Origin: Poecilobothrus nobilitatus | Taxonomy: Eukaryota > Arthropoda > Insecta > Diptera > Dolichopodidae | Assembly: GCA_947095535.1 (NCBI GenBank) | Contig: OX352774.1 | Span: forward strand, 246,723,825-246,787,824 | DNA length: 64,000 bases | Direction: 5' to 3' | Shown: piece by piece, positions 11,741 to 25,580 of the stretch | Numbering within the stretch: the stretch's first letter is position 1 | Layout of the letters: each line of letters starts with the position of its first letter | Program-made: the position numbers and the translations under genes | The notes under the pieces: generated by a model | What the model was told of the DNA's origin: nothing | Database searches by the model: none | What the model saw: the letters and a program-made list of their open reading frames with translations, nothing else

Positions 11741-14700
11741 AGTTTATTAATTTATTTCTTCTATAACATCTGCGATATATTACCATCAAATCAAAATATT
11801 TTTATTTTTTTATAAATAAGGGTATAAGGATAGGATAGGTATAAATATTTAAATTATTGCCATTGAATTTACTAAGAAACTTAGTTTCAATTGAAATTTG
11901 TATATATGGATTTTGCTAATAATAGAGTGACGATTGGGGAGCTAACCAGATCTTAAACTTAAAATTTATGAAAGACTTAAATTTAAATTTTCGAATCAAT
12001 ATTCTTTAATATTACTTCATAATGAACTAAGGAATTATTTAAGTTTCTATTTTTCTTAAATGTAGTAGATAAAATGTTGATATTTAAATGTGGACCCATA
12101 TATACAAAAGATTCTTAGTGTCTTACTCTAAAGATAACTGATAGTGATAGGTTGTAACAAAAGCAGTAAAATTTAAAAAAAAAAAAAAAAATTTTTAAAT
12201 CAACATTTATGATTGCTTCTAAAAATTTATTTTATGTATCCTTCAGTTAAAGGGTACAAAGAAATTAAACTTTTTTTTAAGTGTTAACATTAAATATTCA
12301 TTTTGCACTAACTTATAAGTTTAAAGATTAAAAATAGTTTACTATTAAAAAAAAAAAAAAATTTTAACACAGATAAAAAAATTCAATCAGGCGGATATGA
12401 TTTTTATTTTAACATATTTTTTTGCGAGTCATATCAGACAGTCATAAAGTGCTGTCATTTTTGTTTTTTTTTTCCCCCTTTTTTTTCGTTTTAGTAACTA
12501 AATAATTATCCGGATTATTTAAAAATCTTTACAAAGTATTTTTTTAATTTTTTTGTTGATTGTTTTTTTAAAATTTAGTATGATTTGAAAAAAACACAAT
12601 ATATTTTAATTGCACTTCAATCAGTGACAATATAAACTATCAGAAAATGTGGCCATCTTTTTTTTCTTTTAGAAATGATAAGAAAATTCTTTAAAAATTG
12701 TTACAAAAACCATGAGAAATAATAAAAATAAGATCATAATAATAATGTGTTTGGGATTGAGACTAAATAAAAAAATGTTATCTAATTTGCATGATACACA
12801 TAGCTTTCGATGGTGGTTGGAGCAGAAAATGCTGAAATTCTCAGGAAATAAGATTTCATTCATTTCTTAAAAAAACAAAATAAATTTTAAAATGTTATTA
12901 AAGAATTTGAAAAAAAAAAAAAAAATACAACAAGCCATTTTACCTTTTAATTTAATTACTAATAGTCCAACTGCGTCTGATTAAAAAAAATTTTAATTTA
13001 AATATACATACATACTTTTAAGTAACTCTGATCTTATAATTTAATAAATATTATAACAACTAAAAATGAATGAAAATCTAAAATTAAACCTTTCAACCTA
13101 TTTAAAATAACTTTAAAATATTTTTTTACTATGGCATCCCATTTAGTAACCAAATCTAAAATAATAAAAAGTAGCTTAAGAAACTTATCTTCAGTTAAAT
13201 TGTTTTGAGTATACCTAAATTCGTTGATAAGTAGGTAATCGCAATTAAAATATTTTATTTATACATTATACTAAAATACATATACGTATATATAATTTTG
13301 TACCTACCCTAATTTTTTACGAATTTCAAGAAAAAAATATTAAATATCTTAAATAAATCACATTCATAAATATAAAAATTATATTTTTTTTCTTCAATTT
13401 CTTGTATTTTAAATTGTTAACTTTTTTTTAAGATTAAAACTATACTTTTAAATTCAAGTCTTAATAATAGTTTTGCCAGAATCTACAACTATCACTACAT
13501 ACATACATATGTATTATTATTTATTTTAATAATAATACATAGTATAATATTATTTATTTTTAACCACCATATATAATGTTATATATAAAAGTAAAAATCC
13601 ATTAACAGCTTAAAATTCCAAAAAAAAATTGATTTTTTAATTCCCAAAAATAAATTACAAAATTGTTTTAAAACTTTTAATTATAACTTTTTTGGAATTT
13701 GATTGAATTTTCATTTTTGAGTGCGAATTTAATTGACATTTTGAGACAAAAATATTTTACACAATCATACTACATATCATATACAATCATACTATACATA
13801 TCCATTTATTGATAGCTTAAATAAAATTAAAAAAAAAAAAAAAGTATCTAAATAACTTATAAAGTAAAAAAAAAAAAATTTTTTTTTTTTGATGTAAGTA
13901 ACAAAATAACCAAAAAAATCCATTAACGTACAATAACGTTACAAAGTTATATAGTAAATTCCAATGAAACTACGAATGAATATGAAATACAGCTTAAAAA
14001 TACTACAACTTGATATTTTGGTTTTTGTTTTTGTATTTTTTTGTTGTTTTGTGTTATCTCCAAAATAGCTAAATAAACACATTTTAGACATATTTTGTGA
14101 TAACGATCACATTTTTACTAATAATGGGAAAATATTAACACTGAACAACACTACGATGACGACACTATTCGATCTAAAGAAAACGAGTCAGTAAAAAGCA
14201 CTTAACTATTAAATTAACAAAAAAATTTAAGAAATAAAAAATAAAGAAAAAATAAATCAAAATCTTGTTAATGCCTTTTGGTATTGCAAAAAAAAAAAAA
14301 AAAAACAAGAAAAAAAAGAAAACGCGTATTTAGAATATTTTATCGATACTTGGTTTCGAGTTTTTTTTTCTCCCTCCTTCCCATCTCATTATATTAATAT
14401 TTTGTTATGTGGTTTAGAAATATTAAAATTGTATCTTTTCTATTATATTTGATGATTATCGTTTAGTTAGACATTAATTAAATCAAGAACAATTCATCAT
14501 ACCATATAATTATAAATTTAGTTAAAGTCAGTTATTTTAACACGATATTTAATTTAAATAGAACATTTTAAAGTTTAGAAAATTATAATAAATTTTTATA
14601 CCTTTTAAAAATACTGAGATAGAGTTAATCGATATTTTAGAGAACAAAAAATAAAAAAAAAAACTAAAACAAAAACAAAAATAAATAAAAAAATTTGAAA

Positions 14701-15550
14701 TAAAAATATCAACCAACCATAATATTTTAATAATCCGTAAAAGTTCAATTACACCTTATAAAAAAAAAAAAAAAAAAAATAAAAAAAGATTAATAAAATC
14801 GACCATTATGTCGCATAACTTGTTGTATTGTATCACAAACTGTACGCTGTTATTTAGAGATTACAAATTACCGTGGGGAATTAAATCAAACAAAAAGTTA
14901 AACACAAAAATCGATTTGGTTTTTGTTTTTATTTTGTGATCTTTTTTTAGGTATAGATTTAAATCCTTATTAATTTTTTAATTGGATGATTTAAAAATTA
15001 AAATAATAAATTATTAGGTAAGTTTTTAGAAATTCTAAACAACCTACACTAATTTCATATATGTACATACTTATAAATGCTCCATACTTGTTTTACAACT
15101 TAATTAATTAAAACATAAAAAAAAACTATTTAAATTGTTCTTTTTAAGGGTATTTCAGTTTATATAAGTATATGTAAGTACAAAAAGTGTATCTTAAAAA
15201 TAAAGTCAACAATTTTTGAAAATTTTTATTTAACTTCGGATGATTGTTTTCAATTAGAATTCACCATTTTTAATAATTACAGAAAATTGAATAAAATAAA
15301 ACATTAAAATTTTTTTTTAATTATGATTCAACTATAGGTTGGTATTTTTGGTTGTCCCTCTTAAAAATTTAAAAAGAATATAAAATCCTCCTTAAAAACA
15401 AAGATTGATAAATAGGAAATACATTAAACAAATGCTGGAATACGTAATGTTTCATTGTCCGATAACAATAAATTCTACAAATACAATCGTACAAAACCAG
15501 CCGTAAAATAAAATAGAGTAGAGATATACCTCAAGAAAAAAAAAAGCAAA
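11741..15550. other. AT-rich noncoding DNA
   Basis: The stretch is dominated by homopolymer and near-homopolymer tracts (for example around 12174-12192, 12903-12927, 13830-13890 and 14760-14790). A balanced patch at 14800-14890 and another at 14095-14200 show no reading frame or RNA fold that I can name. The reverse open frame at 12669-12863 carries no motif. No feature is supported. Confidence 0.55.
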
Positions 15551-16060
15551 TTACCTAGGAATTAGACGTCAACTTAAGGTGGAAAGAACACATCAAATAT
15601 AGACAAAAACCGAACTATAATCGAAATATAGAGAAATGTATTGACCCTTAAGTTAAAACTCTATAGATTATAGCTATATAACCAAATAATTAACTCTATT
15701 TGGTTATACGACATATAACGACTATGGGATTGTTCTAAACAAATATATATTCAGAGTATCTAAATTTTCCAAAATATAATTTTAAAAAATGTGGTAAAAT
15801 GTGTGCTGCTTGAGACTTACAAAGACAGATTCCTAGTGTGAACGAAGAAATAAAAAATGATGCACTTAAAATATAAGACCAATTTGGAAGGACACATAAA
15901 TATAAAAGCATAAAAATTTCTTATACATTGCTAAAATACAAATAGAGCACTTAAAATAATTATGCTACTAGATTAAAAATATATCAGCCGATTATCTTCA
16001 CGGAATCAGACTGGTCTTTTAAGACGAGGTAGGCGTTTTTAATGAGTTAAAGTTTCCCAT
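15551..16060 (+). pseudogene. degenerate jockey-like LINE: RT C-terminal half and start of 3' UTR
   Basis: The plus strand, across several stops and frameshifts, gives LDVNLRWKEHIKYRQK at 15562, then LYNQIINSIWLYDI at about 15682, then IPSVNEEIK at about 15830, and a short TRLKIY near 15970. These fall in the order of the post-catalytic part of jockey-type reverse transcriptases: YLGvxLDxxLxWxxHI, then LYxxIxxPIWxYGxQLW, then VxxEI, then RRLKRxxPxDL. The catalytic YADD region is missing. Beyond it, 16028-16058 (GTTTTTAATGAGTTAAAG) resembles 23812-23838, suggesting a shared 3' UTR. It has several in-frame stops and is clearly dead. Confidence 0.75.
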
Positions 16061-16082
16061 AACTATGTTGCATACTTTCGAT

Positions 16083-16138
16083 GATTCTTACCATACTTAG
16101 AAATTCTTACCATACTTAGATTCTTACCATACATAAGG
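16083..16138. repeat. short tandem repeat, ATTCTTACCATACTTAGA x3
   Basis: Three copies of a 17-19 base unit (ATTCTTACCATACTTAGA with small changes) lie immediately after the LINE 3' UTR remnant. This may be a tail-associated repeat of the element or later slippage. Confidence 0.7.
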
Positions 16139-17994
16139 AAAAAAAAAACTAATAAACGATATTCAAATAGTTTTCTACAAAGTTCTTGAATTATATTTAT
16201 ATATAGGATTTACTATACCTAATACTAAATATCTTAAATAATATAACTACCAAATATTCTTCAGATGTTTTATATAATTTACTCGAAGCATAAAAAATAG
16301 TTTCCATTTAATAACTGTTAAAACTAATATTAAATATCGATCATTATCCAGCTTAGTAGAAAAATTTTTATTTATATATTTAATGTATTTTCAAAGCAAA
16401 TTTTTCCTCTGTTTGTCTGTTTGTACCATGCGATGCAGAGTCACATAAAACTCCCATTTAATTATTGGCATTATTTCAAAACTTTAATTAATTTTTTATT
16501 TTAATCTTAACTGATATAAACCATCGATAATCGATTAATAAAAAAAAAAAAAACAACCATTACGAACACTATAAAATGATTACCAAATGTTGTTAAAAGA
16601 TTTAATTTTTTGTTTGTTTTATCGTTTTTTATTTTAGAATGTGGTTAGAGGACATAGATATTAAATATATGTGATTAGATTATATAGATACCATCATAAG
16701 TCAATGTGACCCCACATCACAATAGCATTGTAATGAATTAAGAAGCGTTGACAATTCGTTAATTTTTGAATAAGATTAATGAGTTTTCAATGGATTTTTA
16801 GTTCAACAAAAAAAAATAAAATAAAATTAAAAATTGAAAAATATTCATGTCATGTCATGGATAAAAATTTTTCTTTTGTTTTTTATTAAACATTTTTTTT
16901 TTTTATTAATTATTTATTAAATAAATTGTTTTGAAATCATCTCCGTTTTTTTAATTTGGAAAAAATAATATTCATTTAACAAAAAAAAAAAACTTTAATC
17001 CGACAGAACATCCTGAATTAAAATTTATTTATATGTAGTTTTAATTATTAATTACTCTTTTTTTTTGTACTCTAAGAAAGACTTAGAACAAAATACTAAA
17101 ATAATAATGGAATTCTCTGAAATATTTCAATTGATTTTGAATTGTTTTATATAGCGTCTATTCCGTTGAAACTGTAACAAACTTGTTACAATCTCCAAAT
17201 TGCAATTTTATATTTTATTTTCTTATATAATGATACAATCACAAAATAATTTATGGAAAGAGAACAGAAAATTATTTTTCCATCCGATATTTTACGTTTT
17301 TCTTTATACACTATACGTTAGTTGGCTTAGTAACATTATTTTGTCTGACTCTACAACAACACACAGCTGTTAAAAAATAATTTGATAACTTTTAAACATA
17401 TCAGAATAAATATTTGATTGTTAAGAAAACAAACCACCATTAAAAATTATAATAATATTCGGTTTTGTATGTGGTTTCATTCTAGAATCTATAATTATAA
17501 TTTAGTAGTTTTCAGCTACACTCTACGTATTATAACATTCCGCTAAGTTTTGAATGCAAGTGCATATTTGGATACGTTTTCTATTACAAAATCTACATTA
17601 ACAACATATGTACATACATATGTATACATTAGAATCGTGAATTTTTTTGTTTTCTTTTGGAATCAAGAAATTTTGTATCCCATCAATTTTTTTGTAATTT
17701 AGATGTCACGACACGATAAAATATATGTACGTACATACCAGTTACAGGGCCCTAATATGTATATATTTAAGTAAATAATAGCTGTATACATAAAAATAAA
17801 TTAATTTATTATTGAAATGCTAAAATTCTAGTATTAAATGATATGTTGTTAATCATATAAGAATAGAAATAAACAGATATGATTTTTAAATATACGAACC
17901 ATACGAACTATTTTGATTTAAATCAGTTAATTTTTTTTTTAGTTTTACCAAATCCAAATTTCCAAGTCTATATATATGGTAAGTTTCCTACCAC
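16139..17994. other. AT-rich noncoding DNA
   Basis: No gene is seen. A short perfect palindrome GTAACAA-AC-TTGTTAC lies near 17175. The rest is A/T tracts with short unique patches. Confidence 0.55.
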
Positions 17995-18250
17995 TATGTC
18001 AGAGCAATCATTGAATACTCAAGTCAGGTTTATACTCCTTATCGTGATATAAGCATTTCTCACATTGAATAAATAGATTCAAAAAAATAATTTTAAGGTT
18101 CGTGTTGCGTCATTTACCATGAACTGATCCTGATTCATTTCGTCTCCCTTCTTATAAAGCTAAACTTTCACTATAAACAATCTCCATACCTTAATTCCCT
18201 TTAGCCACGTTGATTAGGGACGGACATCAAAATACTAAGAAAGACAAACT
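17995..18250 (+). pseudogene. degenerate LINE RT C-terminal fragment
   Basis: Plus-strand frames give TPYRDISISHIE at about 18033, then (after a frameshift) ILRFVLRHLP at about 18091, a stop, and TDPDSFRLPSYKAKLSL at about 18124. This is the conserved track after the reverse-transcriptase catalytic core in jockey-related non-LTR elements (W.PY...I..IERIQK.FLRFALR.L...D...LPSYE.R..LI.L.SL..RR). The following CTTAATTCCCTTTAGCCACG continues it weakly as the SL..RR segment. It differs from the 15.55-kb fragment in sequence, so it comes from a different LINE lineage. No ends are visible; both sides fade into A/T-rich DNA. Confidence 0.75.
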
Positions 18251-21200
18251 CACTGTTTGAACTTTTCAAGTCAAATTTTACGAAAACTTATTCATATACA
18301 TTAATAGTGATCAAAGAATGATCGTAGTCTGTTTAATATCATATTATAAGATGTTTGAGTTAAGAAAAGTGTTTGACAAAAATAAATTGTAAAATATTTT
18401 TCTTTAGCACTTTTCTAAATAAATTTTTTTTTTAATTTATTGGCTTATTTTCAATATTGTTTTTGATATTGAAATAATAATAAACTTTTTAAACGGTTAA
18501 AAGTCAATTCATTGCACAAAAAGTAATCAATTTTTTTTTTCTTTTACCAATAATAAATTAAATTCTCCGATATTTAAATTCAAGAGGATATCCTTATAAA
18601 ATTAATAACAAAAAAATATTATTTTTTTATTAACAGAATTAATTTTATTATATCGGATTTTGATTTTAATAAAAAAAAAAAAAAAAGTCAAATCATTTAA
18701 AATTTATGGAATTTTCTAAATCTTTCTATATATTTTCTGAGCTGAATCATTTAACCATGATATTAATATTCTATTTGTCATAATATTGTAAGTCATAATC
18801 AAAATAAATTAAATTAATATAAAATCCAATTTCAATCCAAAAAAAAAAACCAAAAAACAATAAATAAATTTTATAATCCAAAATGTTCAAGTGACCTTAT
18901 AGCTTCTGATGATTTTCTTAACAAAAATGTTAAAAAAAAAAAAACTTTTATTAAAAATATTTTTTTTATGTGTCATGTTTCTTAAATACTTCTCTTAAAT
19001 ATAATATACTTAAGTATACCATCAAAAAAATTATCAAAATAAACTAAAATTTAAAATGTTAAACCAAACTATAAAATCAAAAATAATTTTTTGAACTGCA
19101 TAATAAAACTTTAAAAAAAAAAATTATTTTCATATCAAACTGACCAAATAAGAATACCAAATCCATCGATTATAATAATAAAATAATGATGATATTAAAA
19201 ACTTATCAAAACAATTTTAATTTTTATGCTACTGAATTTATTCTATCATAAAACGTTTATTTAGTACATTCATTCATTGTATATAAATTTTCCTTAAAAA
19301 ATTGGTTAAAAATTGTAAAAAATTTTTAAAAATTGAAAGTAAAAAAAAAAAAATTTTATTATCAGCTACCGTAAATCGATGGTCTAACAGCACTTTAACT
19401 TATAAATATTTAATTGAATTTAATACAAAAAAACAAAAAACTGTATACATATGTGCAAATATGTTTAACCATTATTATACATAATATATAATTCCATCAT
19501 CATCATCATCAACATCACTATATATTATTATCGATGTCAAAAAATGTGCGTGCCCAGCATAAATTTTAAATAAATTTCAAATAATTTTCAATATTCTTTA
19601 ATAGTTTTGTTAATGTGATACGATCACAAAATACCGCACAAAATACCTGTCATATAATATACGTATCATCACAAATATAAATAAGGAGAGAAAGGGATGG
19701 GGAGAAAGCCATATTTTATACTATGTATATAAAAATAGCAGAAAATTAATGAATTAAATGAAATGGAATAAACTAAAATCAAACTTACTACCCACCATTC
19801 AATTTTTGTATACTTTCAAACCTAATATTATATATATATATTTTTTTTTGCGATACCGTTTTTGTTTTTGTATGTTGGATAACTATCAACTATCAACACA
19901 CCTGTATTACTTAGTTAACAATCAACTATATTACAATGATACAATAAAAACAATATTTACGATTAGTACCTTTTATTTTAAAAGAGGTGAAGTTTAATTT
20001 ACATTAGTTTAATTTAATTTTAGTATTTGATTTATATTACGTTTAAAATATCCATTAAAATAAAATTTCAAATGATTCAAGTTATTTTTTTTTTCTTGAG
20101 TGCTAAAATAAATTATATTATATGTATAGCTTAAATAAAGAGAATTATTCAAAGAGTATTGTACCATCTCATACTGCATATTCTGTAGAAATTTGTATAT
20201 TTTTTTTATTGAAATAATTTCTCATTATTTAGGGAGCATAACGGAAGATCGCTTACCATTATCTTGAAATTTTAAAATCTTAAATTATTTATAATGTTGT
20301 TTCGTTAAAGAGCACGATTTTTTAAAGGTCACTGTATTTAAAAGCTCGCTTTTAATTGTTTTTTACCGACCGCATTACATTAATGTATAAGGTAGGTATT
20401 GTTTTCATACTAAAAATTTGTTCCCGAGTTTTTGGCAAATATGCACTACTCCCGTGTGGAAAAAAATGTTTTTGCATGATGTCGTGTGTGTGCGTGTGTG
20501 TGGATATGTCTGTGGGCACGTGTGAAACTTAAACTACTGAGCATATTTTTTTTTTTTTGTTTTTGAATTATGAGCAATAATACAAAATAAAATGATTTTA
20601 TGTATACGTGTATGAAAAACAACACACAAAATTAATACAAAATTAACTGTATAGGAAAGGAAAATTATATTAAGACATTTTTTTTATTATTAGAAAAATA
20701 AACCTCAAGCCTTATTTTTAACCAAAAAAAAACTGAAAATCAGAGATTTAAAGTAATTATAGCTTAGTGAGGGTTTGATAGAGACAATCCTCATTATTTA
20801 AATTGCTTTATTCTTCAAAATATGTATATTTAAAAGGAGTTTTATAGTTGGTTACAAAATCAGGAATCCAATAATTTGTTAAGTTAGGGTTTTGTTATGG
20901 CAGTTAGTTAATCTCAGCATCACTTTCGACAATAAATAATTTTCAATCAAAATTTTTTTCAGGAAATCGGTGTGCTCCGAAAAGTAATTGTAAATTAATA
21001 TTTTGTAATTTAGAATTTTGTACCCAACTTAAATATTGAAAAAATAACGACTTTTAAAAAAACAAACAATTAAAAAGATGTTTTAAATTGCGATCTTTTA
21101 AAAACCGACATTTTGAAAAACGAATTTTCGATTTTAACGAGATTATAGTAAACGTCACTTTGTTATAAACCCCATTATCTGTTTCCACATCTATCCTAGT

Positions 21201-23329
21201 ATAGAATTTAAATAGAGTTTAATTTTAACAATAAAAAATATATAGAAAAAGTCTTTAAGGTAATACCTAAGTAATATATAAAATTTCATATACAATACAG
21301 ATGCTAGAGATATAAAGAAAAAAATAATAGGTATTATTAAACAAAATGTTGTAAATGAAAACGACAATAATTTCTGTCTTTCATTCATAGATACAATCAA
21401 AATACTTGTACTTAAAAACCTAGACCTATAACAATTTTTTATTTTTTTATAATAAAATAAATGATAAGAAAAGAATTCACTGTCAAATTTAGTACTATTT
21501 AAAATCACTTAAAGTTGATTTATCATTTCACAAAATCAAATTGTTATTTTTTTTATACATATATATTATATGTATAGTATTTCTGTGTGTTTTGAAATAA
21601 CTCCCATGGGATGTTTATCTAAACTATGATCAAAACTATTTTATTTGCTAATATTTTATTATGTAGGTATATGTTTTTTTTTATTTTGTTTTCTTAAAAC
21701 AATTTAGAATTAATAAAAATTATGATTTTTTTTTTTTTTGTTTTTTAATTTTTTTCTCTGATCTACTGATCATGTTGCGTTTATTGTGGTTTATTGTTAT
21801 TTTCTTTATTATTTCGTTTTTTTTTTTTGTTTTGTTTTTCAATTGTTCTTTCAGGTTGCTTCTATAAGTATTCACTTTTATATAGTTCTCATCACCTGTG
21901 TTGACATGACATTATCGTGAATTAAATTAAATAAAATAATAATATTTGAACTTATGCTTTTGATTCAATGCTTGATTAAATTCAATAAAAAATAAAATCT
22001 ATGATTAATAATTAATAATTATTATTCATTCATCATTTAACAAGTATTATACAAATTGTTGAAGGTGGTCCACTGACAATATACACTAACCTTTAAAATT
22101 CATATATAAAATATTAAATTGGGAATATTTTTTCAAACGCTAAATTGATGAAGTTAACAATTGTATACAGAATTACAATATAAATCCGGACTCCGAAATA
22201 TATATACACCTATAGGATAAAATTTCATTTATTTGAAATTAATTTTAGTTAAGTTAGAAGTTTTTCAAGAATGTTTAATATTTTCATTTCAAAAATATGT
22301 AATTTTAAACTTTCAAGTAGTCCTCAAACAAAAGTATCTGTCAGCAGTAAATGTATTAAGGCAAACATTTTACAGTAACAGATTTAGAGTGATACTTTAA
22401 TATCTCACCTTTTAGATCATATTTAACAAATTATTTATAATATATATAAAAAAAAAATACAGAGGCCAAGATCAATAACAGAATAACTGATCCAATAATA
22501 TATTATACTTAAATTTTTCTTTTTATATTTATTTATCATTCATCATAATCAGAATTGGTGACAATTAAATTGCATAAAAAAATGTCACATGACTCACATG
22601 ATTTGAAATTCAGTTCATCAGCTAAGTTCAAGTATAAATCAATTTACAAAAAAAAAAAAAAAACAATCATGAAATCTAAAGTAAATATTTATTAAAATAT
22701 AATTAAATACAGAATCAGAAAATAAAAGAAATTATAATTAACATTTCAATAATATTCTGGAACCTCTAGTTAAAGAGTACTGTTGCTGACTTTTAAAATT
22801 ATTCGTGTCATTAAAATTTATATACTTACTATATTTATGTAAATGTAATTATACCGGGCTAATTGATTTTTTATGATTATCTTAATTTAAAGGAATGTGT
22901 AATTAAAATTATCTTAATTTAATGGAATATGAAATTTTTTATAATATGCAAAAAAAAAAAATGTTTTTTTCTTAATTAGGAAATTTAAAAAAAACTTGAA
23001 ATTAAAAAAAAAAAAATTATTTAATAATATGAATTTCTTGATACACCTATAGAGATTCTTAAAGATAATTAATTCACTAACTCATTAATATTTATCGTAC
23101 TTTTACAAAAAATTTTAATTTTCTTAAAGAAAAAAGTATCTTAATAAGCCAAAAGCTTAAAACTTATACCGATGCATATTATAGATTAAAAAATATTAAA
23201 TTTCAGCTTAAACTCTTACCTGTACAAAATTTACTGTTTCATATAGTTTCACTGTTTTAAAAAACTTTTCTAAATCAAAACAATTCACATATTTGAACAG
23301 AAATCTTTAATTTCGGCATTGAAATTTCT
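18251..23329. other. AT-rich noncoding DNA
   Basis: A 5-kb stretch with no supportable gene. Minor features are a CATCATCATCATCATCA run near 19497, a (TG)n tract at 20484-20503, and a slightly richer patch at 20330-20530 without coding potential. Open frames at 19302-19484, 19758-19997 and 21191-21508 are Tyr/Ile/Phe/Lys-rich and without motif. Confidence 0.55.
20484..20503. repeat. (TG)n microsatellite
   Basis: A run of GTGTGTGTGCGTGTGTGTGG with one C interruption. Confidence 0.8.
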
Positions 23330-23332
23330 CAA

Positions 23333-23700
23333 TAAAGTATACAGAATAGAGCAATTCGTTTAATAAACGATCGTAATGTAACCTATCTCAATGCATTCTC
23401 CACTGCGCCTTCCCCGTTAGGACGTTCTCTTACTATGTTTCAAAAATAAACTAGTAGGATTAGCAACTTATTCCCATTAAATAAAAAGTAATTCTAATGC
23501 CTCCCCTCTAAGATTTCCAAAGAGAAACAAAGAAAGCCATCGCACACACGATTACATACATTTCAAATTCCTAAATGGCATAATTAAACAAAATCGTTTG
23601 TGTATCGGATAGAATACGGAACCATTTACATATTAAGGAATTTAGATTAGATTTAAGGAGACTGTCAGTTGTCATCTTTGTTCATTATATTGTTGTAAAC
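23333..23700 (+). pseudogene. degenerate jockey/CR1-like LINE 3' coding end
   Basis: From about 23337 the plus strand reads IQNRAIRLIND, followed by LNAFSTAPSP and SLTMFQK before a stop. This matches the conserved LDxIQxRAIRLIxD...SLxxRRxVxxLxLFYKY track near the C-terminus of jockey/CR1-type reverse transcriptases. After frameshifts, SNASPLRFPKRNKES and HFKFLNGIIKQNRLC follow. A last piece (IRNHLHIKEFRLDLRRL) fits the LWNxLP...FK end, equivalent to the block at 6058. It has many stops. This LINE is related to but not the same as the one at 6.0 kb. Confidence 0.75.
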
Positions 23701-23900
23701 CTTAAAACTATTTTTTCTCCTTAGAAGAACTTTTCCTTGCCCAAAATGACTGTATATATACAATGGTATATTAAAAATCTCCTAAACTATTGCTTGATCG
23801 ATAAGGAAAGTGGTGTTTTAGTGGGTTAAATTTCCACACAATAAAGAAATCGTGCTTACATTTATTTTTAGCATCTTTTGATGATTTTCACTTAAGCCCG
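23701..23900 (+). mobile_element. probable LINE 3' UTR remnant
   Basis: This follows the coding relic directly. It contains GGTGTTTTAGTGGGTTAAA at about 23813, closely similar to the 3' UTR piece at 16028-16058 (GCGTTTTTAATGAGTTAAAG). Both continue through a CCCA/CCACA block to GCATnCTTTtGATGATT. The run of A at 23901-23914 could be the degenerate poly(A) end. Confidence 0.5.
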
Positions 23901-23914
23901 TAAAAAAAAAAAAA

Positions 23915-25389
23915 AATCCAATTAAAAATATTGTAAAAAACATTTTATGAATTATTATACTTTCTATTGCTTTCAAATGCTTTAATTTGATTGTTTTTCT
24001 TTAAATCGCATTCATGACCAATTCGCTAATTGTTCAAGTGTTTTTTAATTTTTATCATTTTTTCTTCTGTTTTTATCAATAATATCATGAGAGAGAACAC
24101 ACATATATGAGTGAATAATCTTATTAATTTTATACTAATGAAATGTGTATTTTAAATTGACATCTGTTGTTAACTGATTATAAATTCGTTCAGGTCCAAT
24201 TGTATGTAAAAATTTTTATTGAATTTAATTTAATTAATATTCAAAAAAAAAAAACGAATAAATAATTAAAATAAAATAAATAAAAAAAAAAATCATAATG
24301 TAAAAGATGACTTGGTAATTTTTTATATTACAGTTTAACCCTTATATGCACTCTGTTATCAAAAAGAAACCTATTAAATGAATTCTGAAATTATGAAAAT
24401 TCTAATAATTCAATTATTTAATTTTTAAACTTAGGTTTATTTTAAAGGTATTATCAAATCTAACTAATCTGATTAATATATACTTTCAGGATAAGAAAAT
24501 AGCAAGGTTTGGTAAAAAAAGATAAATATGCGTCGTTAACAAATTTTGTTTGGAATTAACATCTTTTAAAAAGCTTAGTTTTAAATTGAAGGCTTGAAAA
24601 TTCAAAAAGCCATTGAAAAACTACATGATTTAAAGAAATAATTATATATAATAATAACAGTTGCTATATATAATTTACATATATTAATGACATTTTATAT
24701 TAATGACAACTTTTAAAATACATATAATTATATATAAGAATAATTTGCAACAAATCAATATTTAAATTAAGTTTTAATTTTTTATATATATTTTATGTAT
24801 TGTTAAAATATGAAATAAAATTCAGGTTTTTAAACAAATTGAAAATTAAAAATCGATTTGTAACTTTAAAAGAATATTTAATTGATTTTTATATCAGTAA
24901 ATTTAATGACAGTAATGATTTTTCGCATAAAAATACCTCATAAATTAAAAGAATCTGCTATTTTAAATGTTATTACGTATAGAATTCAAAAAAAAAAATT
25001 ATATTAATTATATGAGTTAAGGATTATTAGATAAAGATTAAATAAAATTTCGTTATGATTGAATGATTTAATATAAGGAAATGGTTATAAAAGATTATGT
25101 AATAAAAATTTATATTGAAATTAAAATATATGTATATACATATGTAATTAAATAATTTTATTATTTAAATTATATTATCTTTAATTAAATAATTAATTAA
25201 TATATGTATTAATTAATCGACTTAGGAATATGATTTTATTCTGTTATATACGACAAATAATTAAATATTTAATTATATTAATAAAATTTTCTAATTAATA
25301 GATTAATGCCATAAGATTGTAAAAATAGAGTATTATTAAATTAATTTATTTTTATTTTTATAAGCATTTTTTTTTTGTTTTTGTTTGCT
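23915..25389. other. AT-rich noncoding DNA
   Basis: No gene, RNA or element end is recognised in this stretch, which is extremely A/T rich throughout (for example TTAATTAAATAATTAATTAA-type sequence near 25150-25310). Confidence 0.6.
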
Positions 25390-25391
25390 TT

Positions 25392-25580
25392 TGATGGTGT
25401 AAAACTATGATTATGATGGTTTAAAACTCTGGTGAATATAATGTAAAATTCTGATCAAAATTGTGCTAAACTCAGATCAAAATAGTGTAAAACTTTGATG
25501 AAAATGGTGTAAAACTCTGATCATGATGGTATTAAACCCAGATAAAGATCGTGATCAAGCTGGTGTAAAACTCTGATCAA
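25392..25580. repeat. 22-bp imperfect minisatellite (GTGTAAAACTCTGATCAAAATG)
   Basis: About eight degenerate copies of a 22-base unit lie head to tail. The consensus begins GTGTAAAACTCTGATCA and continues with AAATG or TGATG. The middle copies keep an exact 22-base spacing; the first and last copies are more diverged. It has no coding potential. The neighbourhood is otherwise featureless. Confidence 0.85.

Noticed and set aside
17170..17190. GTAACAA-AC-TTGTTAC palindrome as an operator or miRNA hairpin
   Set aside because: The stem is only seven bases with a two-base loop; such palindromes are expected by chance in A/T-rich DNA.
21191..21508. Reverse-strand open frame of 105 codons
   Set aside because: Its composition is Phe/Leu/Tyr/Ser/Ile-rich, produced by T/A tracts. 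It has no motif, no plausible neighbours, and hydrophobic-looking runs that are homopolymer artefacts.
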